Shown here: positions 32,782 to 41,479 of the stretch, piece by piece
How the letters are laid out: the number at the start of each line of letters is the position of its first letter
Numbering within the stretch: the first letter of the stretch is position 1
NCBI GenBank assembly: GCA_964228885.1
Contig: CAXRCG010000055.1
Span: 1 to 44,237, forward strand
DNA from: UBA4582 sp964228885
GTDB lineage: Bacteria > Pseudomonadota > Gammaproteobacteria > Pseudomonadales > Azotimanducaceae
Reading direction: 5' to 3'
Length of the DNA stretch: 44,237 nt
The notes under the pieces: generated by a model
The model's database searches: none
What the model was told of the DNA's origin: nothing
What the model saw: the letters and a program-made list of their open reading frames with translations, nothing else
Made by a program: the position numbers and the translations under genes

Positions 32782-34641
32782 TTAAGGCGTGTACCAGATT
32801 GGCGAGGTATAGGCTCTGTCTTGAATCGTGCTAGGCACATCCTCTTGCAGCTCAACATTGAAGTAAGCTGAATCATAGGTTGTCCAGCGCGGGGTTGGTA
32901 TCTCTAATACGCGAGCATAATAGAAAGCCCGTTCGGCGCGATCAAAATCGGGGTCTTCCCAATATGTGCTGAGCTGAGGTGCCCCGATTGTGTTCAAGTA
33001 AGTCGCATTTTCGACATCAACGGTGTTCCCAACGGCGGGCAGCTTGCCCGTTCTCTTGTCGAGTTTGCGGTCATCAGACCAGGCGACATCGTATACTTTT
33101 TCCTGCAACTTGCCCGCTTTGTCCATCCAACCCTTGATAATCTGAATTCGGTCAAGCCTTGCGCCATCAGCATCCATCGCGGCAATCACCAAAAACTTAG
33201 GGACCTGCCCCATTTTCGCTTTGGACAAATCGCCCCCCATTGGCACGCCCGTTCCGTATGCGATATCAAGCATTGCAGGACGGTGAATGTCGGTTTCATC
33301 AAACTCCCAGCCTGAAAAGAAACGCACCTTTATCCTTGAACCTGTTGTCGCGTATACCTCTCGGCGCTTGATCGCATCGAAAATAGCTGCACGCGTATTT
33401 TCTTTGGCCCAGACCGCAGCGTAGCCAGAGGCGACGAGCAGAGAGTTTTGCCATAGCCGGTCGAGTGCCATCGCATTTTCCAGTCTAGCCGGTCCCGGTT
33501 CTGACTCAGGAAACTTGCCGAAAAAGTTATCTTCTTCCGGTGTTGAGATTGAATTGTGCCCATCGGTACTGCCAATAAGCCCTACCTTGAAGGGATTAAC
33601 ACCGAGGTCATCTTCAAACTGGAGCCCACGTTTTAGTGCACCTCGAGCATACTCGCGAGGCAGCATCCAATCTTCTTTTTTCTGGGTGCGACCAATATTG
33701 TCCCAATCCCAGTTTTCGAAATCGGCAAACTCATCATCGGGCGACAATGTTGGGTGCGCTTCACCATCGCCTTTTACCTGGGTCACTTCGTAGACAGTTT
33801 CAAATCTTGACCGGAGGCTGGCATATGCTTCGTCTATGGCTGACCCATCGACGGTTTCGTCAGGGAACATCATCCCGTTGGAAAGGTTGCCATTGTGAGC
33901 AATAGACAGGACTTCGCCGCCGGTGGAAGCTTCATAGTTTGCTAATGCCTGCCAAAGGTCCCTAGGATCGAGACTATCTTGCCCTGAAAAAGGCACCATT
34001 TGGCTGACTTTGTCAGCCTCATCTTTAAAAACTATGACCCGATGGAGGTTGTTACCCGAAATCATTGAGGTCCATTCATAGCCAGAGAACGCCGTGAAGA
34101 TACCTGGCTTGTTATGTCTATCTGCAGTTTTGGCCACACCACTCCAAACCGTCTGCCGTACCGGCGTTGGCAACGCTGGATCTTCTTCAGGATTCTGCAT
34201 GCTATTGACGAAAGCGCCGAAGAACTTCGCCAGATCGCCTTCCTCAACATATGTCTGCCACTGACGACCTACATCAGTCTTAGTTATCAATGAATCTTTA
34301 ACATTAAAACGATAGAATGCGCCCAAGTATTCTGCATGATCGCTGACAACAAGGAAGTCGAGCGGTCGGCGTAATTGGACCTGCATACCGTTATGGGCCA
34401 AGACAGGGGACCCCTGGGCAAATCGATAGGCATCCCCAGGAGTGAGATTAAGATTACCCATACTCCAAGCATCTGCAGAATTACGGGTATGTAGATGAGT
34501 ATCTCCGAAGAATACCTCCTTCGGATAGTTTTGCCCAAGCGAGCCTGAATATGGCGCTTCCCCTTCTGCTGTAACGTTCATCGAAAAACCGCCTATCAGT
34601 GGCAGCAGTATCGAACACAGAATGCGGGGAAACACCTTCAT
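32782..34641 (-). CDS. DUF3604 protein, secreted PHP-like metallo-hydrolase candidate
   Basis: The 619-aa protein has a signal peptide (KVFPRILCSILLPLIGGFSMNVTA, cleavage around residue 25). Then come motifs resembling a metal site: GDTHLHTRNSADAW (His-x-His), VVSDHAEYLG, SIAHNGNLSNG and GLIGSTDGHNSI. These recall PHP-type hydrolases of phosphate or other esters. DUF3604 proteins are common beside TonB receptors in marine gammaproteobacteria, and their substrates are unknown. The gene starts 52 bp after the second receptor and is followed 16 bp later by an MFS transporter, so the product probably acts in the periplasm on the receptor's cargo before inner-membrane transport. Confidence 0.85.
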   Translation of the reverse strand: MKVFPRILCSILLPLIGGFSMNVTAEGEAPYSGSLGQNYPKEVFFGDTHLHTRNSADAWSMGNLNLTPGDAYRFAQGSPVLAHNGMQVQLRRPLDFLVVSDHAEYLGAFYRFNVKDSLITKTDVGRQWQTYVEEGDLAKFFGAFVNSMQNPEEDPALPTPVRQTVWSGVAKTADRHNKPGIFTAFSGYEWTSMISGNNLHRVIVFKDEADKVSQMVPFSGQDSLDPRDLWQALANYEASTGGEVLSIAHNGNLSNGMMFPDETVDGSAIDEAYASLRSRFETVYEVTQVKGDGEAHPTLSPDDEFADFENWDWDNIGRTQKKEDWMLPREYARGALKRGLQFEDDLGVNPFKVGLIGSTDGHNSISTPEEDNFFGKFPESEPGPARLENAMALDRLWQNSLLVASGYAAVWAKENTRAAIFDAIKRREVYATTGSRIKVRFFSGWEFDETDIHRPAMLDIAYGTGVPMGGDLSKAKMGQVPKFLVIAAMDADGARLDRIQIIKGWMDKAGKLQEKVYDVAWSDDRKLDKRTGKLPAVGNTVDVENATYLNTIGAPQLSTYWEDPDFDRAERAFYYARVLEIPTPRWTTYDSAYFNVELQEDVPSTIQDRAYTSPIWYTP

Positions 34642-34693
34642 ATTCAGTTAATCTCTATTATGGGTTTTTACTTATGTTAACACCTTTCGAAAC

Positions 34694-36994
34694 TCAGATT
34701 GAAAACGAAAATTCAACGCCGTATGTCGCGCCTTCGTTCCACCAGCCACGGGAAGTTAATCCGCCGATACGGCCAACTTTCTGTTCTCGCTGATCGGTAA
34801 TGTTACGTCCAAAAGCCGTTACACGATAACGCTCGTCATCCCAAGAATAAGTGAGAGTAGCACTCAAATCATCTAGAGTATCGAGATGCCCCAGCGGATC
34901 GTTATTTGCGATCATTTCAACTTCGTCTCTCCATCGATAAGACAACAATGCCTTCAGATCACCATTACCAACAGGAATCGTGTAAGTTGTTGTCAAACCA
35001 AAAGTGTTCTCAGGCGTATTTCGCGTGCGCAGGCCTGAGTTGTCTGTAATCTGCTGGTCACCATTAATGTCTGCAAGATAGCTGTCAAACTCTGCATTAA
35101 TGTAACCGTAAGTTGCTCGCAAATACCAAGCATCGGTGATCTGGTATTGCGCTTCCAGTTCGACACCCCACATATCAAGCACAGCGGCGTTTCGCACGAC
35201 AGTCGCCACGTTGGATAAGTTAATCGGAATCAGAATAGATTCCTGTTTATCTTTATATTGACTCAAGAATACGGTCGGATTAAATATCATTCTACCGTCA
35301 AGCAGCGTGCTCTTCATACCGACTTCAAAGCTCTCGACATACTCAGGCTCATAAGTTGGGTCGATATCAAAGTTAGCTTGTCTACCAAAGAAGCCACCGC
35401 TCTTAAAGCCTTCACTGTATGAACCAAAGACCATAATGTCCTCATCATGCTGGTACTGAAAACCAATCTTTGGCGTCACTTCAGACCACTTGCCATTGTA
35501 TAGTTTCGGATCTAACAAGCTAGGAATTGACTCGCCTAATGCAGGGTCGTAAAACTGGCCTCCGTTGCCCCCGATGAAGTCTTTTGTTTCTTCGGTCCAA
35601 CGCAATCCTGCAGTGATTGTCCACTGATCATTCAAGTGCACATCACCGGAGAAAAACACGGCTTTAGACGTTGATTCCTGGCTTTGCCCATTGCTGCTTA
35701 AAACCGTAGCCGACAGCGGCACAGGAATCACACCAATGTTAGAAAGCTGATGGTGTAAATCACCCACATCCCATCGCTGCACATAGTCAACGTCCCAATG
35801 ATAGACCCCAGCGACGAATTCGACTCTATCGGAAAATTGAGACGTCATACGGAGTTCGTGACTCGTCTGTTTCCAATCGTTAAAAAATCGCATACGGAGA
35901 AGATCTACAGGGGCACCATCAAAATGTTGCATGTTGTTTTCATCCATGTCACGACTAGAACCGATGTAAGTCAGCAGAAAACTGTCAAGATCGAGATTCG
36001 CTGTGGCGATAAACGTGTCGTATTCATTGTCGCTATCGTTGCGTCCGTTAGCTGAGTTTTGATCTGGGCCATCAGCAGAAGTCGACTGACATCCACCAAA
36101 CACACAGGTAAGTTCACCGGGCTGGTTCACATTTGTATACGCGCCTTGATCACTCTGATCTTTAAACTTTTCGTAGTGAAACTTTACATTAAATGTATCT
36201 GTTGCGTTCCAAAGAGCTGTAAAGCCATAATTCTGAATATCGTCTCCGCCTACGTCCTCATCAAGCGTTGAATTCCAAACAAAGCCATCGCTCTGGATGT
36301 TAGCGGCAAACAGTTTGACGCCCAATTTGTCATCAATCACCGGCAAGTTAACCACTGCTTTGATATCCTGACGACCATTCTGACCCGCGGTCAGGTCGAT
36401 ATCAGCACCAAACTCCATGGTGACGTCGCCGCGAATGACATTGATCAGACCACCTGTAGTATTTTTACCAAATAACGTGCCCTGTGGACCCCGGAGAACC
36501 TCTATTCGCTTGATGTCAAAATTTTGTAGCAGAACACCGCTTGAAGTACCGAGGAACATGCCGTCCATGACGACACCGATAGCAGGGTCGAAACTCTTGT
36601 CCGACTCAGAAGCGGAAACACCGCGGATACTGATAGCTGCACCGCTCGCGATACCGGGAGTACGGCGAATATACAGATTAGGTGCAAAATTTTGGATATC
36701 CTCCAGACGTCGCACACTTGACTCTTTGAGCTCCTGACCGATCGCAGTTACCGATACAGGAACATCCTGGATCGACTCAGAACGTTTTCGGGCGGTAACG
36801 ATGACTTCTTCAAGCACACTTTCAGCTGATACTGTTGTGCTAATAGATGCAATACCTAACGTCATTGCAGCATAAGGCAATACTCCAAATAATGCCCCTG
36901 TTAGCCCGCCGAACCTCCCTCGACGGTCTTTCAAAGCTCTTTCGGGCGTGCTTGCGATGCAAGCGCCCTGGCAATTTTCCTGCGTTCCTCTCAT
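34694..36994 (-). CDS. TonB-dependent outer-membrane receptor
   Basis: A 766-aa receptor with a polar N-terminal stretch of about 25 residues before a hydrophobic signal segment (GLTGALFGVLPYAAMTLGIA, then SISTTVSA). LEEVIVTARKRSESIQDVPVSV follows as TonB box and plug start, then RGVSASESDKSFDPAIGVVMDG, RGPQGTLFGKNTTGG, and a beta-barrel ending with FSFSI. A GGAGAAG site before ATG 36994 supports this start despite the long pre-signal region. It heads an operon with DUF3604 and two MFS carriers. A TATAAT lies 22-27 bp upstream of the start, and a copy of the shared palindrome is about 75-97 bp upstream. Confidence 0.93.
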   Translation of the reverse strand: MRGTQENCQGACIASTPERALKDRRGRFGGLTGALFGVLPYAAMTLGIASISTTVSAESVLEEVIVTARKRSESIQDVPVSVTAIGQELKESSVRRLEDIQNFAPNLYIRRTPGIASGAAISIRGVSASESDKSFDPAIGVVMDGMFLGTSSGVLLQNFDIKRIEVLRGPQGTLFGKNTTGGLINVIRGDVTMEFGADIDLTAGQNGRQDIKAVVNLPVIDDKLGVKLFAANIQSDGFVWNSTLDEDVGGDDIQNYGFTALWNATDTFNVKFHYEKFKDQSDQGAYTNVNQPGELTCVFGGCQSTSADGPDQNSANGRNDSDNEYDTFIATANLDLDSFLLTYIGSSRDMDENNMQHFDGAPVDLLRMRFFNDWKQTSHELRMTSQFSDRVEFVAGVYHWDVDYVQRWDVGDLHHQLSNIGVIPVPLSATVLSSNGQSQESTSKAVFFSGDVHLNDQWTITAGLRWTEETKDFIGGNGGQFYDPALGESIPSLLDPKLYNGKWSEVTPKIGFQYQHDEDIMVFGSYSEGFKSGGFFGRQANFDIDPTYEPEYVESFEVGMKSTLLDGRMIFNPTVFLSQYKDKQESILIPINLSNVATVVRNAAVLDMWGVELEAQYQITDAWYLRATYGYINAEFDSYLADINGDQQITDNSGLRTRNTPENTFGLTTTYTIPVGNGDLKALLSYRWRDEVEMIANNDPLGHLDTLDDLSATLTYSWDDERYRVTAFGRNITDQREQKVGRIGGLTSRGWWNEGATYGVEFSFSI

Positions 36995-37069
36995 TTTTTC
37001 TTCTCCGAATAGGCAATTATATTTTGTTTATTTAGAACCGCCGGCGCACGATAGCAGCTTTGACTACAA

Positions 37070-37091
37070 AAACAATCAGTCATGTTTGTTT
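37070..37091. promoter_or_regulatory. Shared 22-bp operator, copy B (receptor 2 / XRE regulator)
   Basis: AAACAATCA-GTCA-TGTTTGTTT. The half-sites agree at 7 of 9 positions. It lies in the 190-bp divergent region between the second TonB receptor operon and the XRE-type regulator, so it could control either or both. Confidence 0.65.
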
Positions 37092-37131
37092 TTTTGCAGG
37101 TTTGGTTAAAAAAACACGCTTAAACGACACC

Positions 37132-37157
37132 CAAGATGTTAATATCTTGAAAAGATA
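37132..37157. promoter_or_regulatory. Overlapping inverted repeats just upstream of the XRE regulator
   Basis: CAAGAT-GTTAAT-ATCTTG (37132-37149) overlaps TATCTT-GAA-AAGATA (37143-37157). Both lie within 55 bp of the regulator's ATG, where XRE proteins usually bind their own operators. Good candidate for autoregulation. Confidence 0.5.
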
Positions 37158-37184
37158 CTGTCTTAATGGATATTTTTAACCTAT

Positions 37185-37772
37185 ATGGTGAAATTTGACC
37201 CGAGAAAACTGAAGGACCTACGCGTACAGCAAGGTGTGTCAGTTGCCGAAATGGCGGAAAAACTGGGTGTGAGTGTGCAACAGGCACACCGACTAGAAAA
37301 GGGGGAACGACGACTGACGGTCGATATGTTGCTCGCATTTTGCGACGTACTAGACATAAATGTTGGCCATATCTTCTCACAACCCGCAGAAGTCCCAATC
37401 ACAGGCATCATTAACGAACTATACGAAGTTCTTGCTTGCCCCCCCAATACCCCGCACACGATTAGGGTGCCTGCCATCGTGCCTAATAACAAAAACCTTG
37501 CAGCTCTTCGCTGGCAAGCAAGCGGACATATCTCGAGAATATCTGGGCAATTAGCTTTTTATTACTTGCACCCTAATGGCATTCCCGATAACGCGTGGGG
37601 TAATCGCTGCCTTTTGGTCAGACAGGACGGTAGCCAATGCGTTGGCTGGCTCATCTCTCAGGATGGTGTCACGCATATCGACAACCCCGACGGCCGAACG
37701 CAATTCAACGTAGAAGTCGCCTGGGCATCGCCGATTCTTGCGGTAGCTCCACCTTTTGTCTTCCAGCCGTAA
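37185..37772 (+). CDS. XRE-family HTH transcriptional regulator with C-terminal domain
   Basis: The 195-aa protein starts with a classical HTH_3 domain (about residues 4-58): LKDLRVQQGVSVAEMAEKLGVSVQQAHRLEKGERRLTVDMLLAFCDVL. The second half (about 65-195) is beta-rich, with SGQLAFYYLHPNGIPDNAWGNRCLLVRQDGS and a hydrophobic end. It resembles the beta-fold C-terminus of S24/LexA-like repressors, but no Ser-Lys protease pair can be confirmed by eye. It may sense a ligand. It is divergent from the second TonB receptor operon, placing it as a likely regulator of the uptake genes or of itself. Confidence 0.85.
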   Translation: MVKFDPRKLKDLRVQQGVSVAEMAEKLGVSVQQAHRLEKGERRLTVDMLLAFCDVLDINVGHIFSQPAEVPITGIINELYEVLACPPNTPHTIRVPAIVPNNKNLAALRWQASGHISRISGQLAFYYLHPNGIPDNAWGNRCLLVRQDGSQCVGWLISQDGVTHIDNPDGRTQFNVEVAWASPILAVAPPFVFQP

Positions 37773-38058
37773 CTTGGCGTCTACATTTAAACGTGGCAGC
37801 AATCGGCGATAGCTTTAGGATACTTAAATGCTTAAGCATCACAACATGTAAAAGTCGAAAGGGTATTACCGGGCGCTCGTGCGCGAGAGAAACATGAAGG
37901 CTGCGTCCAATATCCTTGGTTCTTATAAATCTTCGATTAACTTGCCAGAAGCCAGTTAACAGTGTCACATTATGCTTTAGTAGCTGGAGTTCATTCAAAG
38001 GAGCCCGCTACCAGAAACAGATTTAAACAGAAAAAATGACAAAACTCCTGGAGACTAA
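37773..38058. other. Intergenic stretch between XRE regulator and SDR gene
   Basis: About 286 bp without a supported gene. The right end holds the SDR leader, with AAACAG twice (38015-38032) and GGAGAC before the ATG. No strong terminator for the regulator is visible. Confidence 0.4.
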
Positions 38059-38835
38059 ATGAAACTTCAAAACAAAGTAGCCGCAATCACGGGTGGTTCA
38101 GCCGGCATCGGGCGAGCCATCGCTGAGGCATATCTAGCAGAGGGCGCAAAAGTCACAATCATGGCGCGTAATGCAGAGAAAGCAAATGCAGTGCTTAGAG
38201 AGATAGGGGCCGGTGATCGGCTTGTTTTTATCCAAGGCGACGCTACTGACCAAAATGATATAGAGAGTTTTGTAGATAAAACTGTTGAGCAATTTGGCTC
38301 AATTGATGTATTAGTCAACAATGCAGGTGGTGCCGGGGATTTGCAACCAGCGGTCGACTTATCTGACGAAGCATTCGACCTCTGTATGAAATGGAACGTC
38401 TATTCAACCTTCTGGGGAACCAGACGAGCACTCAAAAGCATGCTCGGCAACAAATGGGGACGGATTATTAATATCTCGTCCGTAGAAGGAAAAAATGGCA
38501 AGCCAGTTTTAACCGCTTATGTTACTGCGAAACACGCTGTTAACGGGATGACAAAATCCATCGCAAGAGAAGTCGGTACTGAGGGAATAACGGTCAACGC
38601 AATTTGTCCAGGTCTGATTATCACCGACATCGTTAAGGACAACGGCCCCGAGACTGCTGCAGCCATGGGTATCTCATTTGACGAAATGGTTGATATGTTC
38701 GCCAGCGAAGCCGCGATACAGCGCCCCAACAAGGTTGAAGAGGTTGCGGCTGTCGCCGTGTTACTGGCAAGCGAAGATGGTGGTGGCATAACAGGCGCCC
38801 TGATCAGCGTTGACGGTGGCACTGCGCACTATTAA
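38059..38835 (+). CDS. Short-chain dehydrogenase/reductase (SDR)
   Basis: A complete classical SDR of 258 aa: TGGSAGIG (residues 11-18), NNAG (87-90), NISS with Ser141, and YVTAK with Tyr154 and Lys158. It ends with the typical ISVDGGT C-terminus. Arg37 after strand 2 (MARN) favours NADP(H). It should oxidise or reduce a hydroxyl or keto group of the ring compound. GGAGAC precedes the ATG. It is followed by a strong inverted repeat (38891-38927), then by a second SDR on the same strand. Confidence 0.92.
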   Translation: MKLQNKVAAITGGSAGIGRAIAEAYLAEGAKVTIMARNAEKANAVLREIGAGDRLVFIQGDATDQNDIESFVDKTVEQFGSIDVLVNNAGGAGDLQPAVDLSDEAFDLCMKWNVYSTFWGTRRALKSMLGNKWGRIINISSVEGKNGKPVLTAYVTAKHAVNGMTKSIAREVGTEGITVNAICPGLIITDIVKDNGPETAAAMGISFDEMVDMFASEAAIQRPNKVEEVAAVAVLLASEDGGGITGALISVDGGTAHY

Positions 38836-38890
38836 TCAACACCAAGTCAATTCGCTGATTTCACCCACAAGTCGAACATCAAATCTAGCC

Positions 38891-38927
38891 AACAATAATA
38901 ACCGTCAAACTTGACGGTTTTATTGTT
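38891..38927 (+). terminator. Hairpin terminator after the SDR gene
   Basis: ACCGTCAA-AC-TTGACGGT (38901-38918) is flanked by AACAATA (38891) and TATTGTT (38921), giving an extended stem with a T-rich 3' side, about 55 bp past the stop. Possibly bidirectional and partly attenuating, since the next gene starts 43 bp later. Confidence 0.7.
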
Positions 38928-38969
38928 AATCGCGACAATGCAGGCTCTTTCAGATTTTTGGAACCAATT

Positions 38970-39770
38970 ATGTCACTTAAAGGAAAGGTGTGCGTTGTTA
39001 CCGGCGCCACCAGAGGTATCGGTCGCGGAACAGCGGTTGCGTTAGCTGAACAAGGCGCCATTGTTTACGTATCCGGCCGTTCTACCGGCAGTGCGGATGA
39101 ACTGACCATCGAGGGCACCATTGCAGCAATAAATGCAGCTGGTGGAGAAGGTCACGGCATGCGAGTAGACCATGCGATAGATTCAGAAATAGAAGCTTTC
39201 TTTGAATATGTCGGCAGCGAGCAAGGCAAGATAGATATACTCGTCAACAACGTTTATAAAATTCCCAACCCACCAGCGTGGGGTGGTGGATTTTGGGACC
39301 ACCCTATTCAAGTATGGGACGATCAAGTTGGAATCGGATTACGCGCACATTATGTAGCCAGTTGGCACGCGGCTAAATGGCTATTTGTCGCAGGGGCTGG
39401 CAGTTTAATCGTAAATGTATCCTCCCCAGGCGGTCAGTCTTATCACTTTTCATCGTCCTATGGGGCAGGAAAAGCCGGCCTTGATCGTCTGACCGCAGAT
39501 ATGGCTTTAGAACTAAAGGATAAAGAGATTGCAGCAATTACACTATACCCGGGTTCTGTTGCCACCGAATTTATTCTCGCAAGCGGACGAGACCTTTCTG
39601 GCGCACAAACCACGCTTGGCGTGGGGCGAACTGTTGCAGCTGTTGCAGAAGCGCCGGATTTGATGGCCCGCAGTGGCTCGATCCAATGGGTAGAAGATCT
39701 AAGTAAAGAATTTGATGTGCGAGATGAACACGGAAATCTGGCACCTGTATATTCCCAACGAGTAAATTAG
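38970..39770 (+). CDS. Short-chain dehydrogenase/reductase, DHRS1-like subgroup
   Basis: A 266-aa SDR with TGATRGIG (residues 11-18), SGRS (35-38), and YGAGK with Tyr164 and Lys168. In place of the usual NNAG it has NNVY (93-96), as in the DHRS1 subgroup. A Pro/Trp-rich insert (NPPAWGGGFWDHP) follows, likely part of the substrate pocket. An upstream TTG at 38958 is in frame, but ATG 38970 gives the standard N-terminus and has a GGAA ahead. It lies just after the terminator hairpin of the first SDR and 12 bp before the DUF1330 gene. Confidence 0.9.
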   Translation: MSLKGKVCVVTGATRGIGRGTAVALAEQGAIVYVSGRSTGSADELTIEGTIAAINAAGGEGHGMRVDHAIDSEIEAFFEYVGSEQGKIDILVNNVYKIPNPPAWGGGFWDHPIQVWDDQVGIGLRAHYVASWHAAKWLFVAGAGSLIVNVSSPGGQSYHFSSSYGAGKAGLDRLTADMALELKDKEIAAITLYPGSVATEFILASGRDLSGAQTTLGVGRTVAAVAEAPDLMARSGSIQWVEDLSKEFDVRDEHGNLAPVYSQRVN

Positions 39771-39782
39771 AGGAGATTCACC

Positions 39783-40082
39783 ATGGCAGCATATTTTATT
39801 GCACAATATCAGGTTAAAGACCCAGCCTTGTATCAAGAATACTCAGCAGGCGCAGGACCGACCTTGGCGGCCCACGGCGCAGAGCTTGTTGCTTTTGATG
39901 TCGCGGCAGAAACAATTGAGGGTACTTCACCTGGTGCGCAGACAGTTATCATCAAGTTTGAAAGCACCGAGAAGGCCAAAGCCTGGTACAACTCGGATGA
40001 CTACCAGGCTGTGGTTGGCAAGCGATTAGCCGCCACCGAAGGTTACGCGGTGATTTCTCAGTCAATGAATGTGGGTGGTTAG
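39783..40082 (+). CDS. DUF1330 protein
   Basis: The 99-aa product has the DUF1330 ferredoxin-like dimeric alpha-beta barrel pattern: YFIAQYQVKDPALYQEY at the start, GAELVAFDVAAETIEG in the middle, and FESTEKAKAWYNSDDYQAV near the end. Such small proteins are implicated in cofactor or substrate handling, but the role is unknown. A strong AGGAG lies before the ATG. It ends at 40082, overlapping the last bases of the convergent PNPOx gene by 4 bp. Confidence 0.9.
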   Translation: MAAYFIAQYQVKDPALYQEYSAGAGPTLAAHGAELVAFDVAAETIEGTSPGAQTVIIKFESTEKAKAWYNSDDYQAVVGKRLAATEGYAVISQSMNVGG

Positions 40083-40624
40083 CTCTCGTCTTTAGCAAAG
40101 CTGGCGTAGGCTGCTGCGGTACCCTGCGCCATCTTGTCACCATCGAAAGGAATCGTCAGCTCCGGTGTAAATTCGAGTACGACTCGCTCTGGCGTATCCA
40201 GAAACTTGACAAACAAGTCCGGATTAAGGTTTTTAGTAAACTCATTGCCGTCATCTGGACGTCCAGCCATGCCCCTAGCAAGCAACTTGTAAAACCACAG
40301 TTTCGTTTCCTGTTCTTCGTGAATGACCGTGTGTCCCTTGTAAGTGACCGTTTTACCTCCGCCCATGGCCGTTCCCTTGCTGGTAAACACACAGGATGAG
40401 CGACCATCCCGCGCGATCGCCTTGATTCGGACTCTTTCCCGCGTGGCGGTCATCCATATTTTTCCATTGACTGGGACATAGGCCGTAATGACACCTATCG
40501 GGTGTCCCGCCTTATTTGCCCAGATGAAAACACATTCACCCGCGGACATGATGAGCTCCTGTATGCGCTCGGGGTCTAAGCGGTATTGTTTCACATCATC
40601 ATAATTCGTGGATTGGTCGTTCAT
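40079..40624 (-). CDS. Pyridoxamine 5'-phosphate oxidase-like FMN-binding protein
   Basis: From ATG 40624 it encodes 181 aa with the PNPOx split-barrel pattern: IQELIMSAGECVFIWANKAGHPIGVITAYVPVNGKIWMTAT and RVRIKAIARDGRSSCVFTS. Members bind FMN or F420 and reduce or oxidise small substrates, or act as haem-degrading relatives. The frame is open to 40639, but GGAG six bases before ATG 40624, and the ATGA overlap with the upstream EthD stop, define the start. The EthD gene feeds directly into it by translational coupling, suggesting joint action on the same compound. Confidence 0.88.
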   Translation of the reverse strand: MNDQSTNYDDVKQYRLDPERIQELIMSAGECVFIWANKAGHPIGVITAYVPVNGKIWMTATRERVRIKAIARDGRSSCVFTSKGTAMGGGKTVTYKGHTVIHEEQETKLWFYKLLARGMAGRPDDGNEFTKNLNPDLFVKFLDTPERVVLEFTPELTIPFDGDKMAQGTAAAYASFAKDES

Positions 40625-41280
40625 AAGCTCTCCTTCCATGGTGGAATAATCGTGTGTTGTTTGGCCATCATTAAATCTACACTCTCGATATCAACAAAAT
40701 TCTTTGCGTCATTTGATTGATCCTCGATCATTTGTTTGGACCCTATCGATGCGAGTGCTGTAGGCATATCAGGCCAGTAGAGTTCGGTGACCCCGTCAAA
40801 CGCTGGCGTTGCGTCATGATACAGATCTTTTGTGACATGGCATTGAACATAACAGGTAGCATTCTCTGTTTGTGCTGCAATCGGCCCATGGTGATGCCAC
40901 CAATAATGTTGAAAATCATCGACCGCCATCGTCTTCTTTCGTCGGAACGCGTAAATACCCTTGACGCCATCTGTTTCGTAGAAATCGGGTTTACGCATCA
41001 CGGTTCGTTCCATACCCGCCAAAACTGAAACGGTCTCCACAGTACTTTCAAACAGATCATCTATCGAAAGCTGATGCAATAAGGCCGTGTCTTCTTGCTG
41101 TTCATACCACAATTCTAAAACACCGCGCAGCGCTGTAGGTCGGTTAGGTATTGCATCCTGAATCGCCGCTGAAAAGATCGCCGCGTCCAGTGATGGGCAG
41201 ACTTTTCGTAAGGCACCCGCGACATGCTCGTCTATCACCAGCGCCGCATCAGATTTAATGAAATAATAGATTTTAAACAT
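40621..41280 (-). CDS. EthD-domain protein
   Basis: A 219-aa protein with two related halves, the second matching EthD: KPDFYETDGVKGIYAFRRKKTMAVDDFQHYWWHHHGPIAAQTE, with the WHHHGP motif. EthD-type proteins are dimeric alpha-beta barrels found beside oxygenases for ethers, sterols and aromatics. Some act as cyclases or isomerases or support oxygenase activity. Its stop overlaps the start of the PNPOx-like gene (ATGA), so the two are co-translated. The start has only a weak ribosome-binding site. It is divergent from the truncated-haemoglobin gene. Confidence 0.88.
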   Translation of the reverse strand: MFKIYYFIKSDAALVIDEHVAGALRKVCPSLDAAIFSAAIQDAIPNRPTALRGVLELWYEQQEDTALLHQLSIDDLFESTVETVSVLAGMERTVMRKPDFYETDGVKGIYAFRRKKTMAVDDFQHYWWHHHGPIAAQTENATCYVQCHVTKDLYHDATPAFDGVTELYWPDMPTALASIGSKQMIEDQSNDAKNFVDIESVDLMMAKQHTIIPPWKESL

Positions 41281-41479
41281 AAGTTAAACACCATTTCAGT
41301 CAACGTGAATTGGGAGCAAATAATCAAACCACAATTACTCGGCTCTTTATGAAACTGCCAGAATCAGCGATCGTCTTTACATCGTTCCGGCCTATCTCGA
41401 AAACTCTTTTCTAATTCTGTAAACTATTCACGACACTTGTTCTAAAACTTAGTGCCTTCAACGCCCGGAGCAAATCTGA

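Noticed and set aside
41405..41430. Possible fourth copy of the shared operator before the truncated-haemoglobin gene
   Set aside because: A stretch around AAACTATTCA...CTTGTTC is only loosely similar and lacks the AAACARTCA half-site; too weak to include.
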